From positions 56,659,689-56,723,688 of the forward strand of contig OX411543.1 in the NCBI GenBank assembly GCA_948146395.1: 64,000 nt of DNA, given 5' to 3'. The notes under the pieces were generated by a model, which saw only the letters and a list, made by a program, of their open reading frames with translations, did no database searches and was not told the origin of the DNA. Below, in pieces: positions 35,378 through 47,912 of the stretch. How positions within the stretch are numbered: the stretch's first letter is position 1; every line of letters starts with the position of its first letter. The translations under genes and the position numbers were made by a program. Source of the DNA: Fragum whitleyi. Taxonomy: Eukaryota > Mollusca > Bivalvia > Cardiida > Cardiidae.

Positions 35378-36690
35378 TTTAGCTCATCTGAGCACATGGT
35401 GCTCAATGTGAGCTTTTGTGGTCATTGAAGGTCCGTCGTGTGTCGTCCGTAGTCTGTCGACAGACATCAACAGTTTAAGTGTTTACACTCTAGAGGCCAC
35501 AAATAAGGTCTAACCTTCATGAAAGTTGGTCATAATATTCATCAGGTGACAAGGATGATCCCTATCGAAAATGGGAGGGATCCGTGTCATATCACAGGAA
35601 AAGATGCCTAAATGACATTTTTCTTGTTTACACTCTAGAGGCCACAAATATGGTCCAAACATCATGAAACTTGATCAGAATCTTTGTCAGGTCACAAGGA
35701 TGAAGCCTATTGAAAATGGGAAGGATCTATACCATATCATGGGAAAAGGAGCCTTAATGATTTTTTTCTTGTTTACACTTTGGAGGCCAAAAATTATGGT
35801 CTAAACTTCATGAAACTTGGTCAGAATGTTTGTCAGGTCACAAGGATGAACCCTCTTAAAATTGGAAAGGATCCGTGCCAAATCACGTGAAAAGGGACCT
35901 GATGATATTCTCGTTACACTCAATAGACCACAAATCTTAAAAGTACAATTACGATTTTTGCTGGAAAATTTGATAATTCTAGATTTAGACAAAGATACAA
36001 AAGTGATCGATATAGGACCATCATTGTCCTTTTGTTTAAAAAAAAGAGAGATGAAAACAAGAAAAGAGAATAAAAAAAGAATAAAAATAAATAAAGAAAA
36101 TAATATTATGGGAATTTTTCTTGTGAGCCTACAATCATTATGATGAAGTTCAAGGGAAGTCCAATGATATTTTTGGACTAAATCGCATATAAGAGAAACT
36201 TTTTAGTGTAAATCCACCAGATTCCCTTTTCCTTGTTTTCTCAGGAACAAGGTCCATTTTTCAAACCTTCCTAATGACCCCACTCATAATCATCCTACAA
36301 ACGTTTTAAGAGAAAGCGATAAAATTTTGGACATTATCAAGTAAAGGAGAATGTTTTGGTAGAAATCAATAGGACCCCTTTTCCCTTGTTATTTGATGGA
36401 TTAGGTCTGTTTTCGAGGGGAACCTTACATGAACCTACAATATTTTGATAAAATTTTGAGAAAACCTGATTCTATTTGCGGAGAAAGTTTTTGGTGAAAA
36501 TCTATTAGGCTCATTTTCCCATGTTTCCGAAGGATCGGTCCCTTTTTCAAAGAAAAGCTTTCTTATAACACTTCAAGGATTTAAAAAATCCAATGGTATT
36601 TGTGGACTTAATATGGAAACGAAATGTTTTGGTTGAAAGTCTATAAGAATATTATCCCTATGTTGTTGGATCCTCGATCAAAAAGCTTCA
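35378..36690 (-). repeat. Hairpin-ended minisatellite element, inverted orientation
   Basis: Begins with the hairpin AGCTCATCTGAGCAC / GTGCTCAATGTGAGCT and a GTCCGTCGTGTGTCGTCC tract. Three to four units of about 130 bp follow (GTTTACACTCTAGAGGCCAC, AACTTGGTCAGAATGTTTGT), then longer degenerate units with CCTTTTCCCTTGTTAT. It is the mirror orientation of arrays 1-3 with a different unit. Confidence 0.7.
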
Positions 36691-36884
36691 AGAGCCCCTG
36701 TCATAGAGCAGATGTTAGTGCATCATATTCTAATATTTCAATCATGGAGTATCATGGGTTCCACCCCCTGTGGTCAAGATTCTACGAGAAATACCAGGAA
36801 TCCAATGACCAGTGCTCCAGTTGCTGTCATATGACATAAAATGTTAGATGCAGCCTTAAACCCAATTCAAAGAAACAAACTGAT

Positions 36885-37030
36885 TGTTAGATTTGGGCCT
36901 AATGCCCCTCTCAACTTTATTGAAGTTTTATCGTAGCGGCTTGTGCACCTATCCATGACTTCCTGTTGTTACTCACACCAGTACAACAACATTTCATCCT
37001 AGACACCAGCTGCCCATCCCACTAAGGCGT
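36885..37030 (-). mobile_element. SINE fragment, body only
   Basis: GTAGCGGCTTGTGCACCTAT and ACTCACACCAGTACAACAAC match the SINE body. No tRNA head. Confidence 0.55.
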
Positions 37031-37965
37031 ACAATTTTCATTCAAATCAACAAAATGCTTCAAATGATGTATTGAACCAAATAGAAGCATCAATAATGAA
37101 ATGAGAATTATAAATTCTAAACAACACATCTTAACTAACTCACAGACCAGGACAGAAGTCAGTCTCTGGCAGTGAATGATCATATCTTCAAGACAAACAT
37201 AATTCTACATTGTATCACATAACATTATATGGTCATTTATTGTATAGTTTTGATTACAAGAAAGGGAAATAAAATAATTAGTGTTTATGATTTACACCTA
37301 TCTGATAATGAATATTGATAAGACTTCCAGTGGTGAGCCAAAAGTTGGTAAATTGCATCATAGCTACCAAGTTTCCCTGGACTGATAATAGAAAAAGCAT
37401 CTGAGAATTTACTGATTGTTTGATTACTAAATGAGTAGGCTGGAAAATGTAAAATCAAGCTTGGATCATAGCAATAAAGTAAGTACTTTGGAAAGGTGAG
37501 AGGGCTTATCAGCTTTCCAACAGGTATCAAAGATAAAGAGGGAGTGCCATCAATAGAAATAGACAATCATGTTGTATCTTCTATAAACTTTGGGGTCAGG
37601 CCTGAGACCTATGAATTTTGAGGACAACTGAAAGTAGGTTGTATAAATTGCCTAAACACATATGACCAGTCAAGCAAAAAAGAACCATCAGACTTTTATG
37701 CAAAATGTCAATCCTTGTCAGACTGCAAACTGGCTTACTATGGTTGAAACTTATTGCACTTACTTATCATCACTTTTACATGTATCTATACTGTACAACA
37801 AAAGAAAATTTGCAGTATGTAGGATAATTTTATTTGCAAAGCAATGTCAACACTAATTTCAGCACTAGTTGAGATAAAAAAAGATGTGCAACATATTCTT
37901 TCATGTCCAGGTGGAATGATTAGCCTTCAGAGTGGTACAGTGAAATTTTTTTTCAACTTTCTTAA

Positions 37966-40382
37966 ACAAGAGGGCCATAGTGGCCCTAAATCGCTCACCT
38001 GAGTGAACTGTCAAAAAACTGTTTAAAGTAGACTTAGAAAGGCTGAGGAATTCTCACAAAATTTCAGGTTGATTGGGCAAAAAATGCCTCTACACCGCTT
38101 ACAAGGTTTTTCTAAGATTTGATCCCATGACCTAGTTTTTGACCCCACTTGACCCAATTTTAAACTTGACCTAGATTTCATCAAGATTATCATTCTGACC
38201 AATTTTCAGATTAATTGAGCTAAAAATATGGCTTCCAGAGTGTCTACAAGGTTTTTCTAAGATTTGACCCTGTGACCTAATTTTTGACCCTACTTGACCC
38301 AATTTTGAACTTGTCCGAGATTTTATCAAGACAATCACTCTGACCAAATTTCAGGTTGATTGGACAAAAATTATGGCTTCTAGAGTGTCTACAAGGTTTT
38401 GTTAAGATTTGACCCTGTGACCTTAGTTTTGACCCTACTTGACCCAAATTCGAACTTGTCCGAGATTTTATCAAGACAATCCCTCTGACAAAAATTCAGG
38501 TTGATTGAGCAAAAAATGTGGCCTCTAGAGTGTCTACAAGGTTTTTCTAAGATTTGACCCTGTGACCTTAGTTTTGACCCTACTTGACCCAATTTCAAAC
38601 TTGTCCGAGATTTTATCAAGACAATCATACTGACCAAATTTCAGGTTGATCGGGCAAAAAATATGGCTTCTAGACTGTCTACAAGGTTTTTCTAAGATTT
38701 GACCCTGTGACCTCATTTTTGACCCTACTTGACCCAATTTTGAACTTGTCCGAGATTTTATCAAGGCCATAGTTCTGACATAATTTCAGGTTGATTGAGC
38801 ACAAAATATGGCTTCTAGAGTGTCCACAAGGTTTTTCTAAGATTTGACCCTGTGACCTTATTTTTGACCCTACTTGACCCAAATTCCATCTTGTTCGAGA
38901 TTTTATCAAGACAATCACTCTGACCAACTTTCTGGTTGACAGGACGAAAAATTTGGCTTCTAGAGTGTCTACAAGTTTTTTCTAAGATTTGTCCCCGCGA
39001 CCTCAGTTTTGACCCTACTTGACCCAAATTCGAACTTGTCCCAGATTTTATCAAGACAATCATTCTGACAAAAATTCAGGTTGATTGAGCAAAAAATGAG
39101 GCTTCTAGAGTGTCTACAAGGTTTTTCTAAGATTTGACCCCGTGACCTTATTTTTGATCCTACTTGACCAAATTTTGAACTTGTCCAAGATTTTATCAAG
39201 ACAATCATTCTGACAAAATTTCAGGTTGATCAGGCAAAAAATATGGCTTCTAGTCTGTCTACAAGGTTTTTCTTAGATTTGACCCTGTGACCTCATTTTT
39301 GACCCTACTTGACCCAATTTTGAACTTGTCCGAGATTTTATCAAGGCCATAGTTCTGACATAATTTCAGGTTGATTGAGCACAAAATATGGCTTCTAGAG
39401 TGTCTACAAGGTTTTTCTAAGATTTGACCCTGTGACCTTATTTTTGACCCTACTTGACCTAAAGTCCATCTTATTCAAGATTTTATCAAGACAATCACTC
39501 TGACCAAATTTCAGGTTGATTGGACAAAAATTATGGCTTCTAGAGTGTCTACAAGGTTTTGTTAAGATTTGACCCTGTGACCTTAGTTTTGACCCTACTT
39601 GACCCAAATTCGAACTTGTCCGAGATTTTATCAAGACAATCCCTCTGACAAAATTTCAGGTTGATTGAGCAAAAAATGTGGCCTCTAGAGTGTCTACAAG
39701 GTTTTTCTAAGATTTGACCCTGTGACATAATTTTTGACCCTACTTGACCCAATTTTGAACTTGTTCGAGATTTTATCAAGACAATCACTCTGACCGAATT
39801 TCAGGTTGATCGGACAAAAATTATGGCTTCTAGAGTGTCTACAAGGTTTTTCTAAGATTTGACCCAGTGACCTTAGTTTTGACCTTACTTGACCCAAATT
39901 CGAACTTGTCCAAGATTTTATCAAGACAATCATTCTAACAAAATTTCAGGTTGATTGAGCACAAAATGTGGCCTCTAGAGTGTCTACAAGGTATTTCTAA
40001 GATTTGACCCTGTGACCTAATTTTTGACCCCACTTGACCCAATTTTGAACTTGTTCGAGATTTTATCAAGACAATCATTCTGACCAAATTTCAGGTGGAT
40101 TAGACAAAAATTATGGCTTCTAGAGTGTCTACAAGGTTTTTCTAAGATTTGACCCCATGACCTCATTTTTGACCCCACTTGACCCAATTTCGAACTTGTC
40201 CGAGATTTTATCAAGACAATCATTCTGACCAATTTTCAGGTTGATCGGGCAAAAAATATGGCTTCTAGAGTGTCTACAAGGTAAATGTTGACGACACACG
40301 ACGCACGACACACGACGGACGACGGACATCACTCGACCACAAAAGCTCACCTTGAGCACTTCGTGCTCAGGTGAGCTAAAAA
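37966..40382 (+). repeat. 145-bp tandem array 2 in a hairpin-ended element (about 15 units)
   Basis: Same start palindrome, unit and terminal hairpin as array 1. Unit starts run from about 38097 every 145 bases to 40272. Variants such as TCAAGGCCATAGTTCTGACA occur at 38763 and 39343 (580 apart), and GTTTTGTTAAGATTTGACCC near 38395 and 39555 (1,160 apart), so blocks of four and eight units were duplicated. Confidence 0.92.
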
Positions 40383-40517
40383 CCAACACACAATGTCTAC
40401 AAAAGAACACTCATAGTTTATCTGCACTACCAGTTGAATGACTGATAAACAATCTCATGTGTAAACTAAGTGACCCATCTTTACAACTAAGAAACATGTT
40501 CTTTCAACAGAACCATT

Positions 40518-41339
40518 AACAAGAGGCCCAAGAGAGCCTGTATCGCTCCACTGGCTTAAATATCTCAAGATTTCAAAGAGAGATATTGAAAAAGAAGTTC
40601 ATGAGAGTCACCATCATTCAGAAGAAACTCTGACTTTATCCAAATTGATACTAAGCTATCAGAAGTAAACTCATATAAGTATAATATGTAAAATAACATG
40701 GAAGAATATTATTTAGATATCACTTTTAAACAAAAGGGCATGAATGGCCCTAAACCCCTCACCCGAATTTTATTGTTCCAGTGGTCCTCATCCAAATAAC
40801 TTTCTGGCAAAGTTTGTAAACATTTGCCTAATTGTTGAAAAGGAGATGTTATTAAAGAATTTTAATTGATAATGGACCCTGCCCACCCATTCATTACTGA
40901 GGAGACTCAAAATAAGCTCTGCCCTGCCACACCCATACTTTAATAATAAATAATGGGCCAATCAAAATTTTGCGAACAATTTTTCAAAAAGGTCATGAAA
41001 GGAACATTCTGGTTAAGTTTCAACCGCCCAGTGATTCAGGAGCAGATGTTGTTCAAAGATTTCGGTCTCAAAATAGGCCCCACCCTGCCATGCCCATATT
41101 TATGGGCCTATCCAAATACTGCAAAAAAACAAGGTGTGTTTGTGAAACACGAATGCCCCTGTAACGGCATTTTTTTCAAAGTTTGACCTTGACAGATGAC
41201 CTTGACCTTGTCACATGACCTTGACTTTGGTACCAGTGGATGAGGATCATTGAGATCTATCATCATGCCAAATATTAGCTTTGTATCTTGAAAAGGCTTG
41301 AAGATATTGGCAAGGTTAAGTTTTCGGGTTAAGTTTTCG

Positions 41340-41370
<31 letters not shown>

Positions 41371-41910
41371 AGATGGACAGACAGACAGACAGACATTAGT
41401 AAAACAATATGCCCCCGATCTATCGATGCGGGGCATAAAATTTGAAATGGGTCACCAAAGGAAGATTCTGGTAGAGTTTCATTGAAATCCACCCAGTGGT
41501 TCAGGAGCAGATGATGTTCAAAGATTTCGAGCTCAAAATAAGCCCCAACCTTCCACGCCCATATTTATAGGCCAATCAAAATTTTGGAACAATTTTTAAA
41601 AGAGGTCACCCAAGGAACATATTCTGGTAAAGTTTCATTGAAATTTGCCAAATGGTTTAGGAGGAGATGTGGTTCGAAGATTTTGCGCTCAAAATAAGCC
41701 CCGCCTTGCCTCGCCCATATTTGGGGGTTATTCAAAATTTCTTGAACATCTTTAGAAGAGAGTCACCTAAGGAACTTTTTTGCCAAAATCCACCCATTGG
41801 TTTAGGAAAAAGAAATGTTTAAAGAAGAGATTATGCACAGACACACACACTATGGACACTCTGCGATGACAATAGCTCGACTCGACGGCCTTCGGCCATT
41901 GGAGCTCAAA
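40518..41910 (+). mobile_element. Hairpin-ended element, GAGGCCCAAGAGAGCCT type, with nested insertion
   Basis: Opens AACAAGAGGCCCAAGAGAGC, then CGCTCCACTGGC. The units contain GCCCATATTTAT.GGCC.ATC, GGTCACC.AAGGAA.ATTCTGG and CAGGAGCAGATG. It closes CTCGACGGCCTTCGGCCATT, then GGAGCTC. A second start-like palindrome (AAGGGCATGAATGGCCCT) is at 40735. The element at 41128-41440 interrupts one unit. Confidence 0.65.
41128..41440 (+). mobile_element. ATGCCCCCGTA-type element, nested
   Basis: AACAAGGTGTGTTTGTGAAA to ATCGATGCGGGGCATAAAA. It interrupts a unit of the surrounding element between ATACTGCAAAAA and TTTGAAATGGGTCACC. Confidence 0.8.
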
Positions 41911-42124
41911 ATTGAAAATACAAACAACACAGTTGTAAAGATGGTTCATTTAGTTTAAATTTTCCAGCTGTAATTAACTTATTTACAAATGATTTAGAAA
42001 TTTTCTTTATTTAAAGAAATATTATATCTGTTAATATTAGTAAGTGTTTTACTGCATTTATATTGCATTTATAAACCAGCATGAGAAAAATGAATTGGGA
42101 TTTTGATTGGTTAATCTTCCCTTC

Positions 42125-42545
42125 TGATTTCAGAGAAGAAGATTTTTGCTCTTTGATGTAAAAAGTGATGAGCCTGGGTGGAGCCCAAATGTGACCCCAG
42201 GGTCTTAATATGAACAAACTTGGTAGATGTCAACTAGATTATGCTACATACAAAATATGAAAGCTGTCTGCCTACTGGTTTCAAAGAAGAATATTTTTGA
42301 ACTTTTGCTATTTTACCCTTTTTGTTTAGGGTTAAGGGAGAGTTAAGGGTGGATTTCATTTATTTGAACAACTTCAGTAGAGCTTGACCCAAGGAACATC
42401 CCTGCCAAGTTTCATCATGATTGGCCCATTGGTTATGGAGAAGATGTTTAAAGATATTGTAGACGATGGATGACACACAACACACAACACACATTGGACA
42501 ATCACAAAAGCTCACCTTGAGCACTTCATGTTCAGGTGAGCTAAA
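42125..42545 (+). mobile_element. Hairpin-ended element, 5'-truncated
   Basis: Matches 50090-50668 from AAGTGATG.CCTGGGTGGAG and CCCAAATGTGACCCCAGGGT to the terminal hairpin CTCACCTTGAGCAC-TTC-ATGTTCAGGTGAG. The opening palindrome is missing. Confidence 0.7.
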
Positions 42546-42632
42546 GAAGTTTAGGACCGGACGCACTGAGGCACAACAGACACAGCCCCATGACAATAGC
42601 CCCAGTGGCCTTTGGCCAGTGGAGCTCAAAAT
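42546..42632 (+). mobile_element. 3' end fragment of a GTGGCTTTCAGCCAGT-type element
   Basis: CCATGACAATAGCCCCAGTG then CCAGTGGAGCTCAAAA, abutting the previous element directly. Confidence 0.65.
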
Positions 42633-42926
42633 CTCATAGTCCCATTTTAAAGGTTAATCAACAGTATGATTAAGTCAAGACTTAAACAGATTAGGTTTTG
42701 CCACCAAAAAGACCTTCTTAATATGTTAAGACATAATGTTTGTACAAGAACCAAAAATATCAGATTTCAAACACTTTTGATTCATGCCAAAGAATTTCAT
42801 TGATAAAATTTCTCACTCCCTAATTTTCCCATTATCCTTGCCAGCCAAGATTCTCATTAAATTTTATCAATTTTTTGCACAGCCATATAGATTTTTTAAC
42901 TTTTTTGTCAGAGAATGAAATTAAAA

Positions 42927-44494
42927 ACAAGAGGGCCATAGTGGCCCTAAATCGCTCACCTGAATGAACTGTCAAAAATTGTTTAAAGTAGATTTAGAAA
43001 GGATAATGAATTCTTACCAAATTTCAGGTCGATTGGGCAAAAAATGATGCCTCTACACTCATTACAAGGTTTTTCTAAGATATGACCCTGTGACCTCATT
43101 TTTGATCCCACTTGACCCAATTTCAAACTTGACCTAGATTTCATCAAGATGATCATTCTGACCAATTTTCAGGTTGATCCGGCAAAAAATATGGCTTCTA
43201 GAGTGTCTACAAGGTTTTTCTAATATTTGACCCTGTGACCTCATATTTGACCCCACTTGACCCAATTTCGAACTTGTCCAAGATTTCATCAAGACAATCA
43301 TTCTGATCAAATTTCGGGTTGATTGGGCAATAAATTTGGCTTCTAGAGTGTCTACAAGGTTTTTCTAATATTTGACCCCGTGACCTCATTTTTGACCCAA
43401 CTTGACCCAATTTTAAACTTGTCTGAGATTTTATCAAGACAATCATTCGGACCAAATTTCGGGGTGATTGGGCAATAAATATGGCTTCTAGATTGCATAC
43501 AAGGTTTTTCTAAGATTTGACCCTGTGACCTAGTTTTTGACCCCACTTGACCCAATTTCGAACTTGTCCGAGATTTTATCAAGACAATCATTCAGGCTAA
43601 ATTTCAGGTTGATTGGGCAAAAAATATGGCCTCTAGAGTGCATACAAGGTTTTTCTAAGATTTGACCCTGTGACCTAGTTTTTGACCCCACTTGACCAAA
43701 TTTCGAACTCGTCCGAGATTTTATCAACACAATTATTTTGACCAAATTTCAGGTCGATTGAGCAAAAAAAGTGGCCTCTAGGGTGCATACAAGGTTTTTC
43801 TAAGATTTGACCCCATGACCAAGTTTGTGACCCCACTTGACCTAATTTTAAACTTGTCCAAGATTTTATCAAGACAATCATTCTGACCAAATTTCAGGTT
43901 GATTGGGCAAAAAATGTGGCCTCTAGGGTGCATACAAGGTTTTTCTAATATTTGACCCTGTGACCTAGTTTTTGACCCCACTTGACCCAATTTCAAAGTT
44001 GTCCGAGATTTTATCAAAACAATCATTCAGGCTAAATTTCAGGTTGATTGGGCAAAAAATATGGCCTCTAGAGTGCATACAAGGTTTTTCTAAGATTTGA
44101 CCCTGTGACCTAGTTTTTGACCCCACTTGACCCAATTTCGAACTCGTCCGAGATTTTATCAAGACATTCATTCTGACCAAATTTTAGATTGATTGGGCAA
44201 AAAATGTGGCCTCTAGAGTGCATACAAGGTTTTTCTAAGATTTGACCCTGTGACCTAGTTTTTGACCCCACTTGACCCAATTTCGAACTTGTCCGAGATT
44301 TTATCAAGACAATCATTCTGACCAAATTTCAGGTTGATTGGGCAAAAAATGTGGCCTCTAGAGTGCATACAAGGTAAATGTTGACGACACACGACGGACG
44401 ACACACGACACACGACGGACGACGAACGACGGACGACGGACATCCACCTAACCACAAAAGCTCACCTTGAGCACTTCGTGCTCAGGTGAGCTAA
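42927..44494 (+). repeat. 145-bp tandem array 3 in a hairpin-ended element (about 9 units)
   Basis: Same architecture as arrays 1 and 2. Unit starts run from about 43067 every 145 bases to 44372. Later units read GTGCATACAAGG where the other arrays have GTGTCTACAAGG, so this array was amplified from its own variant. Ends with several ACACACGACGGACG runs and the CTCACCTTGAGCAC hairpin. Confidence 0.92.
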
Positions 44495-45794
44495 CAAATC
44501 TGTTTACCATTTTTTTCTATTATTTAACCCCATGATCTATTTTTTTATTTAACCAACATAACCCAAATTCAACCATTTCCCAGCTATCATGTAGACATTT
44601 GACAAAGTTTCAGGACATTCAAGTCATAAAAGAGACCCCTAAATTCATTCAAGGTTTTTCTAAGATTTGACCCTGTGGCCTAGATGCTTTTTGACCAATA
44701 ATTCAATCTGGCCAAAATATGTAGACAATCTTAAGTTTTACTCCAAGACCTACTATTTTTGACCCCAGATGACAGGAATTCAAACTTGTCAGAGATATCT
44801 TGTAGACAAAAATCTGAACAAGCTTTAAGACACTTGAGCCATGAATTTGCCCACCATGCAGAGCACAAACATTATAGATTCGATCCAATGACATAATGTT
44901 TATAATAACCCAAAGTCAAACTTATTTGAGATCACTATGTAGATAGATAATCATTCTTCAATATAGATTATGTTTTCAGATATTCAAGGCATAAATATGA
45001 CCCCTTAGAGAGCATGTTTTTGTAAGTTTGTAAGAATTGACCCTTCAACATAGTTTTTGATCCAACATGACATACAGTGAAACCAGTCCAAGGTTTCATT
45101 TGAGCCAGCTAAGAATCCTGTGTCCTCTAGAGCACAAACAAGATATTGAAAGACAACACACATCAAACACTGGACAACCATGTATTCACAATAGCTCATC
45201 ATGAGCACTGATTGACTGACTCATGACAGAGACTGTGCCATGACAATATCCTCACTCTAATTTTCATACAAATGGCTTAGCGCAAAAAAGTTGTAACTGC
45301 CCAAAAACATTATGCTGATCCATCACCCGAGAATGGATCCACTGTTAGTCTTTTTTTTTCATTTTTTTATTATTACATTTTTACTGTATATCCTCTAATA
45401 ATGTTTTATCAGATGAATTTTAAGGGTTTAGAGACAAAGTAAGTGAATCTGAATATTAGGATGATTGTGAATACCACAAAGACTACACCTAAATGAACAA
45501 TGTGTCAAACTGTAGCATCAGAACAAAGAAATTGAAATTTAATTGACAGACAAAAATTCAAAGAATGATTAAAATGGTAATTTGCATAACAAATTCAGAC
45601 ATTTTGCACCCATCTTGACAATTAAATCACTCAATCAAGAGAGTCACTGTGAAAACTCATTTAATCAATTCTCATCCACTCAGCCATTGATACATCAGAG
45701 ATTGAGTAACATGATCAAGCTTATTATATTCACTAAACAAAGTACATAAATTACCCTTAGATATCAGACATCTGAAATACTGATAATTGACCGA

Positions 45795-45880
45795 TAGGCT
45801 TTAATGTCACTTTAAACATTATTGCAGTTATATCACCACAGCTGGTGCACCTACCTATGACTTCCTTTTGTTTTTCTTCC
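45795..45880 (-). mobile_element. SINE body fragment
   Basis: ACAGCTGGTGCACCTACCTA and GACTTCC match the SINE body fragment at 36885. No head. Confidence 0.45.
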
Positions 45881-46115
45881 AATTCCTAGAATAGTTTAAC
45901 ATCAAAAGTGTCATAATTATTATACTTTGATTTCATTGATATCATAAATCAGACAACCATTATAAAATTGTTAACAATCCAGAGGTTCAGATAAGACGGC
46001 ATAAAGCCAGTCTACATTATCTCTATTTCCAAATGAAACCATATGTGTGAGTTCTCAATTGAATCGTCTCCATTAGATGATCCCAATGAGTACCAACAGC
46101 ATATGGTTTGTAATA

Positions 46116-46310
46116 TACAATCAAACCTGTCTTAGCGGCCACCTGTAATCAGCCAGCAACATGTATTAAACAAGCGACCACCAGGGACTCAAATGTACCA
46201 CTCAGTGCACTGAAAATCACCTGTATCAAACAAGCACCTGTCTTAATCAAGTACGACTTTTGAATGTCTCATAGGTGCTTGCTTAATTTGCTTTAGATTT
46301 GACCTTTATT
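46116..46310. mobile_element. Diverged copy of the CAAACCTGTCTTAGCGGCC MITE
   Basis: Left end TACAATCAAACCTGTCTTAG and CAAGCACCTGTCTTAA blocks as in 4252-4417. The right end is degraded. Confidence 0.65.
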
Positions 46311-46816
46311 ATTTAGATAATTTGATCTAAAATCCAAAATACCCCCTCTATCTGTAAGTATGCAATCTTAACCCCTCAACAGGGTTCTATGCATTGACTC
46401 AAACAATAAGAAAGACCATGAAAAGAGCAGAACAGTATATTGTCACTTAGACCACGCTTGAAGCAAATAGGCCAATCAAAAAACAGTATATTAGAAATAT
46501 ATTAATCACAGATACAACTCTGAGCGTTGTATTTATACAGATATACGATTGTAGTGTGTTGTGCACATGGATCTTGATAGTTTTTGTGTGCCTCATCATT
46601 TCAAAAAGCATTTTACATGAGGGCCCTTGCCAAAAGACTTTTTTCTTTGCAAAAATACAAAAGAGCTTCAGTTAGCAACGGAACTAGATTGATTAGTAAT
46701 TTCTGCATTATTACACATATTTACAGTAATATCAAAGCAAGTTTTCCTATTTTTTTATTGTTCAGAGGTTTGGGTAAAAAAATGCAGACAATGTTAGAAA
46801 AGCGTGGTCTAAGTCA

Positions 46817-46943
46817 GATAGAAAATCTCGTGCCGCGGTATATATGGGAAATAGACACTAGCTGACGCTCGTGTCTATTCCCCATATACCGCAGCGAGAG
46901 ACACTAGTTTTCCCAATATACCACGGCACTCGGTTTCTATCCT
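46817..46943. repeat. Compound palindrome (CGTGCCGCGGTATAT)
   Basis: Outer arms GATAGAAA.TCTCGTGCCGCG / ACGGCACTCGGTTTCTATC enclose an inner hairpin GGAAATAGACAC / GTGTCTATTCCCC. More GC-rich than its surroundings. Confidence 0.65.
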
Positions 46944-47012
46944 ATACAAAGCATACTAATCTAAACACAAAGCATGATGAATGCATGATTTTTATCACCT
47001 TGCAACCGATTC

Positions 47013-47205
47013 TTAACCCTTGTCAATTGCTAAATAAATTGCAGTAAAGCCAAAGTGCTGAAAAATACTGTATGCACTTATCATGAGTTGATATTCACTT
47101 TGAAAAAGCAATTTTTGAATACTTCTGGTTTAAAATGTTAGTCTGATTTTTGTCTATACCTCCTGCCAATACAGGAATTGTCCAGCTTCAGAATGACAAT
47201 CGAGG
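47013..47205. mobile_element. CCCTTGTCATGCTGAA MITE, diverged
   Basis: TTAACCCTTGTCAATTGCTAA on the left, TTTTTGTCTATACCTCCTGC and AGCTTCAGAATGACAA on the right. Confidence 0.6.
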
Positions 47206-47588
47206 GGTCAGTCTAAAAATATATTGCTCATATGTCAGTGGTTCAGCGGGAAACAAGTGTAACTCCCTATAAACTATCCCACACGACAATCAATGTGCAA
47301 AGGCTCTTACAATATTTTTGCACTGATCCCTTGAAATGAAATCCTAAGTGCATAAGTTACTGAAATTCATGGACTTAAAATTATGAGAACTCATGCAAAA
47401 ATAAAGACAATCTTTGTCATCTTTGTTTTTGAGGAGACAGTTTCAAAGGACTTAATTTGTCTGAGAACTATCACAGGTCTTTCTTCTCAATGACTGTGGG
47501 AACATGACAGAAATATGCAATTACCAACAGATTATTTTCAACACATAACAAGATTCAAAGGAGTTTAAGTACCATGATCTTACTTTGT

Positions 47589-47780
47589 TTTTTCTTCAAA
47601 TTGGGCTTTCTGCTGCTTTTAAAAGATTTCCAGTCAACAGGTTCTATGGAGAAATGAGCAATTGATTCCTGGTATTTCTCCCACCTACAAGTCCTTTCCT
47701 AGCTTCCAGCTTTATATCCTATTTTGGCTTATAATTATCCATCCATCAATGGGAGACAAATACCAAAAAGATTATGGGCT
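47589..47780 (-). mobile_element. SINE fragment, very diverged
   Basis: GGGCTTTCTGCTGC, ATTGATTCCTGGTATTTCTC, TCCTTTCCTAGCTTCCAGCT and GGGAGACAAATA blocks in family order. tRNA head unrecognisable. Confidence 0.6.
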
Positions 47781-47811
47781 TTGGTCAAATTAAGGTCTGA
47801 AACTATGTCAG

Positions 47812-47912
47812 CATCTTCACAAGCCAAAGGTTCTAGCTTTACTATGTTCCTTATGAACCTTTGTAAGGAACATAGTACATAGTGGAGCTAGACCCTTTGG
47901 CTTGTGAAGATG
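47812..47912. repeat. Long palindrome, CATCTTCACAAGCCAAAGG arms
   Basis: Arms of about 45 bases with small indels (CATCTTCACAAGCCAAAGG..TAAGGAACATAGT outward in both directions). Not repeated elsewhere in the window. Confidence 0.75.

Noticed and set aside
37285..37566. 93-residue minus-strand frame, relatively rich in ordinary amino acids and outside known repeats
   Set aside because: No family resemblance, no consensus splice sites at its edges and no neighbouring coding sequence. Kept only as a weak candidate for a transcript check.
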